Shown here piece by piece: positions 32,244-34,657 of a stretch of DNA of 34,657 nt; within the stretch, counting starts at the first letter, position 1, and every line of letters begins with the position of its first letter. This DNA comes from CBDUQN01 sp965369375 (GTDB lineage Bacteria; Krumholzibacteriota; Krumholzibacteriia; Krumholzibacteriales; Krumholzibacteriaceae), in assembly GCA_965369375.1 (NCBI GenBank), contig CBDUQN010000023.1, forward strand, positions 1-34,657, written 5' to 3'. The translations under genes and the position numbers were made by a program. Below the pieces are notes generated by a model. It made no database searches and had not been told where the DNA came from. It saw only the letters and a program-made list of their open reading frames with translations.

Positions 32244-33515
32244 CTAGCCCTCTAGATACTCGGTTCCACCCATGTAGGGTGCCAGGGCCTTGGGAATGCG
32301 CACCTTTCCCGTGGAAGTTTGATTGAGCTCCAGGATCGTTGCGATTACACGCGGCAGCGCCAGCCCCGAACCGTTCAATGTATGAACGTACTCCGGTTTG
32401 GCCCCCTTCGTTCTACGGAACCGTATATTCGCGCGACGCGCCTGGAAATCGACAAAGTTGCTGCATGAAGAAACTTCGAGCCAGCGTTCGACGCCGGGTG
32501 CATATGTCTCTATATCATAGCATTTAGCCGCACTGAAGCTCAGGTCCATCGAGCACAGTTCAATGACCCGATAGGGAATCTCGAGTACCTGCAAAACTTC
32601 CACCGCATCATCGAGGAGTGTTTCGAGTTCGTCGTATGACGTTTCAGGAATTGTAAATTTGACCATCTCCACCTTGTCGAACTGGTGCACGCGTATCAGC
32701 CCTTTCGTCTCCTGTCCGTAACTTCCCGCTTCCCGCCTGAAGCAGGGACTGAACGCCGTATACTTCAACGGTAACGCATCCCCGTCGAGTATGCCCTCCC
32801 TGTGAATATTGGTCACAGGAACCTCTGCGGTGGGTATCAAAAAGAGAGCGTCCTTATCGCAGTAATACATATCCTCTTCTAGCTTCGGCAACTGGCCGGT
32901 ACCCACCATACAATCTCTTGTAACCATGTAAGGCACGGAAAGTTCCTCGTATCCCTGCCGGCGATGCATATCGAGCATGAGGTTGATCAGCGCCCGTGAC
33001 ATGCGTGCGCCCTCTCCGCGGAGCACGACAAAGCCCCTGCCGCCGAGAGCGCTGCCGGCCGCTAGATCGAGGATGCCGAGTCGCTCACCGATCTCCCAAT
33101 GCGGAACCGGCTTGAAGGGCAGATCTTCAAATTCACCCCACCGGTTCTTCTCCACGTTGTGCTCGGGACACGTGCCGTACGGAACCGATTCGTGTGGGAT
33201 ATTCGGGATTTCGAGAGATAGCTGGTCGAGCTTTTCGGAAACCTCCTTCAACTCACTATCAGTTGCCTTAATGCGCTTCGAAGTTTCCTTCATGCGCGCA
33301 AGGATATCAGAAGCATCTTTCTTTTCTTTTTTTCTTTTTGATATTTCCTGCGTTACGAGGTTGCGTTCGTGCTTGAGTTTTTCAGTCTCCTGAAGGAGAT
33401 CCCTCATCTTTCCGTCGAGCATGAGGAAATAATCGAGGTCGAAGTCTACACCCTTTTTTCTGATTCCCTCGCTGACCGCCTCGGGATCTTTTCTTATGGA
33501 TTTTCGTGAAAGCAC
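32244..33515 (-). CDS. serS: seryl-tRNA synthetase
   Basis: Class II aminoacyl-tRNA synthetase that charges tRNA-Ser and, where selenocysteine is used, also tRNA-Sec. The N-terminal coiled-coil arm (about 30-105) is followed by the catalytic core: motif 2 F-R-R-E-A-G-S-Y-G-Q-E-T-K-G and motif 3 L-N-G-S-G-L-A-L-P-R. T-A-E-V-P is present near residue 235. 423 residues, typical. GTG start with no clear Shine-Dalgarno, 12 nt after the HemC-like gene stop. Relevant here because the tRNA-Sec pathway begins with its product. Confidence 0.96.
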   Translation of the reverse strand: MLSRKSIRKDPEAVSEGIRKKGVDFDLDYFLMLDGKMRDLLQETEKLKHERNLVTQEISKRKKEKKDASDILARMKETSKRIKATDSELKEVSEKLDQLSLEIPNIPHESVPYGTCPEHNVEKNRWGEFEDLPFKPVPHWEIGERLGILDLAAGSALGGRGFVVLRGEGARMSRALINLMLDMHRRQGYEELSVPYMVTRDCMVGTGQLPKLEEDMYYCDKDALFLIPTAEVPVTNIHREGILDGDALPLKYTAFSPCFRREAGSYGQETKGLIRVHQFDKVEMVKFTIPETSYDELETLLDDAVEVLQVLEIPYRVIELCSMDLSFSAAKCYDIETYAPGVERWLEVSSCSNFVDFQARRANIRFRRTKGAKPEYVHTLNGSGLALPRVIATILELNQTSTGKVRIPKALAPYMGGTEYLEG

Positions 33516-33527
33516 GTGATCAGTTTG

Positions 33528-34454
33528 TTATCTGCTGGATTTCCTGTAAGATTTTAATATCTGGTGTCCTCCCGATTTCAGGAGATCCTCGGCGAACTCT
33601 TCTATCACCTTCAACTCATCACCCTGGCGGCCGCTGGTCGTTCCGCTGACTTTTTCAAGGCCGTCTGGCGACGTGATGGTCACCTCGACGCTGAACTCGG
33701 TGGCTTCAAGGCTGCCGAGGACACCGATCGGACCCTTCCCGTCTCTTGAAATGCAATTGAGAAGCATCCGTTCGAGCTCGATCTCGGCCGCGCTCGAAGG
33801 GTCGTTCAATATCCTGACCACGGCCTTGCACTCCTTGTCCTCGGCCCTCGTGAATAATCCGACCGCCCCCTGTCCGGCAACCGGCATGCAGATCGATGAG
33901 GTGAATACCTCGACAACCGTGTTCTGCTTGTTCATAATTTCGACATCAGATGCGGCATATACGAATCCGTTGATTTCCGCGCGCTTCATCTTCTCATAGA
34001 GATCGTCAAAGGAGCCGCTCTCCTCCACGAGCTGCAGATCGGGACGGTAATAGAGAAGCTGACCCTTTCTCACGCTGTTGATCCCCGCGAGGCGCGCCTT
34101 TTCAGGCTGGTCATCGAGGATGATCCCTTCATTCGATATCAGAACATCAAAGGGATTACTACGCGCAGGAATGCTTGAAAGTGAGATGCTCGATTGCAGT
34201 TTCAATGGAACTATCCTCGCGTCCGCCACGGCGATATCGATTTCTTTCCTGGTCAGCATGTGGATCAGGGCGGAGAAAGCTTTCGGTGCTTCCTTTTTCG
34301 CCTTTTTTCCCTTTTTGTCTTCATCGCTGTCGTTGAAATCAACGAACGTATATCGCGGGTGGGCTTGCTTGAGTGATTCAAGAACCTTTGAATATTGCTT
34401 CACCGAGAAAGAATCGGTTATGCCGCCGATTATAAATTTTCTCTCATGCCCCAA
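33528..34454 (-). CDS. HemC-like (porphobilinogen deaminase fold) protein, probably non-catalytic
   Basis: 308 residues from a TTG preceded by GGGAG. The whole-length pattern follows hydroxymethylbilane synthase: I-G-G-I-T-D-S-F-S-V-K-Q at the N-terminus (for I-G-T-R-x-S-x-L-A-x-x-Q), D-I-A-V-A-D-A-R-I-V-P (73-83), I-N-S-V-R-K-G-Q-L (125-133) and P-V-A-G-Q-G-A-V-G (191-199). Key residues are lost: the V-H-S-x-K-D-V-P catalytic Asp is Ile81, one Arg of the S-x-R-R pair is Lys130, and the Cys that binds the dipyrromethane cofactor (G-G-C-x-x-P-I-G) is not at its place; the nearest, C234, is 8 residues before P242. A regulatory or scaffold role is inference. It precedes serS by 12 nt. No other heme genes are here. 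Confidence 0.65.
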   Translation of the reverse strand: MGHERKFIIGGITDSFSVKQYSKVLESLKQAHPRYTFVDFNDSDEDKKGKKAKKEAPKAFSALIHMLTRKEIDIAVADARIVPLKLQSSISLSSIPARSNPFDVLISNEGIILDDQPEKARLAGINSVRKGQLLYYRPDLQLVEESGSFDDLYEKMKRAEINGFVYAASDVEIMNKQNTVVEVFTSSICMPVAGQGAVGLFTRAEDKECKAVVRILNDPSSAAEIELERMLLNCISRDGKGPIGVLGSLEATEFSVEVTITSPDGLEKVSGTTSGRQGDELKVIEEFAEDLLKSGGHQILKSYRKSSR

Positions 34455-34547
34455 GACGCTATCTCCCTTGATTCTGATTAGAGGAGCTCACGCGATCCGA
34501 GAAGACGCTATCATAGGAGGAAGAAAAAGACAATTATAAATATGTGC

Positions 34548-34657
34548 GCTTATTTGTGGTGGGGAGCCGATCGTCATGTATGCTTATTTGTGGCGGGGAG
34601 CCGATCGTCATGTATGCTTATTTGTGACGGGGAGCCAATCGTCATGTATGCTTATTT
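34548..34657. repeat. 34-bp tandem repeat array running off the window edge
   Basis: Three full 34-bp units (34548-34581, 34582-34615, 34616-34649) plus 8 bp of a fourth. Each starts GCTTATTTGTG and ends CGTCATGTAT, with substitutions at four positions only (GGT/GGC/GAC and CGATC/CAATC). There are no unique spacers, so it is not a CRISPR array. It begins about 90 bp upstream of the HemC-like gene start; the true extent lies beyond the window. Confidence 0.9.

Noticed and set aside
34548..34657. CRISPR array
   Set aside because: Units are contiguous with no unique spacers and no cas gene is present.

Overview
The window is about 34.7 kb of moderately GC-rich bacterial chromosome. It is dense with short-gap or overlapping genes, nearly all on the minus strand. 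The set of genes points to a Gram-negative member of the Fibrobacteres-Chlorobi-Bacteroidetes (FCB) superphylum or a related candidate phylum such as Krumholzibacteriota, Eisenbacteria or Latescibacterota. This is inferred from an LptD-type outer-membrane protein, a PorX/PorY-like two-component pair, and a secreted metallopeptidase ending in a FlgD-like type IX secretion (T9SS) sorting domain. No rRNA, tRNA, CRISPR array or intact transposase was seen.

Layout. 1-800: a pair of 23-bp direct repeats beside a truncated radical SAM gene remnant. 797-2731 (+): an M23 envelope endopeptidase and queH. 2797-9090 (-): acyl-CoA dehydrogenase, a TlpA-like lipoprotein, LytS/LytR, lpd and selD in one tight run. 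9313-10659 (+): a TPR/DUF4388 membrane protein behind a candidate sigma-54 promoter. 10723-14236 (-): an unusual histidine kinase, an outer-membrane protein and two small zinc-ribbon proteins. 14555-19316 (-): the T9SS-type metallopeptidase, a secreted protein of unknown function, and a tetraheme cytochrome c/metallophosphatase lipoprotein. 19438-19731 (-): HU with its own promoter and terminator. 19966-34454 (-): lptD, a ROK sugar kinase, folC, accD, a purine nucleoside phosphorylase, rimI, tsaB, tsaE, porX-like, porY-like, serS and a HemC-like protein. The right edge is a 34-bp tandem repeat.

The main result is selenocysteine. Two genes are interrupted by a single in-frame TGA at a position where their families carry Cys. 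The first is selD itself: reading through TGA at 3798-3796 restores the N-terminus (GU-A-S-K-L-S-P), places a perfect Shine-Dalgarno before a GTG start, and is followed 20 nt later by a hairpin with a GGU apical loop and a bulged U, as in bacterial SECIS elements. The second is the tetraheme cytochrome c/5'-nucleotidase-like lipoprotein: reading through TGA at 19172-19170 joins a perfect lipoprotein signal peptide to the rest of the protein and puts Sec where relatives have the last Cys of a P-C-G-C motif. It is followed by a strong G-loop hairpin at SECIS distance. I do not recognise this as a described selenoprotein family. A conventional gene call would truncate both genes.

Other unusual points are a HemC-like protein lacking the catalytic Asp and dipyrromethane Cys, a TlpA-like lipoprotein lacking the first active-site Cys, a kinase with a pseudo-receiver, and the co-location of the T9SS regulators PorX and PorY with a T9SS-type cargo.
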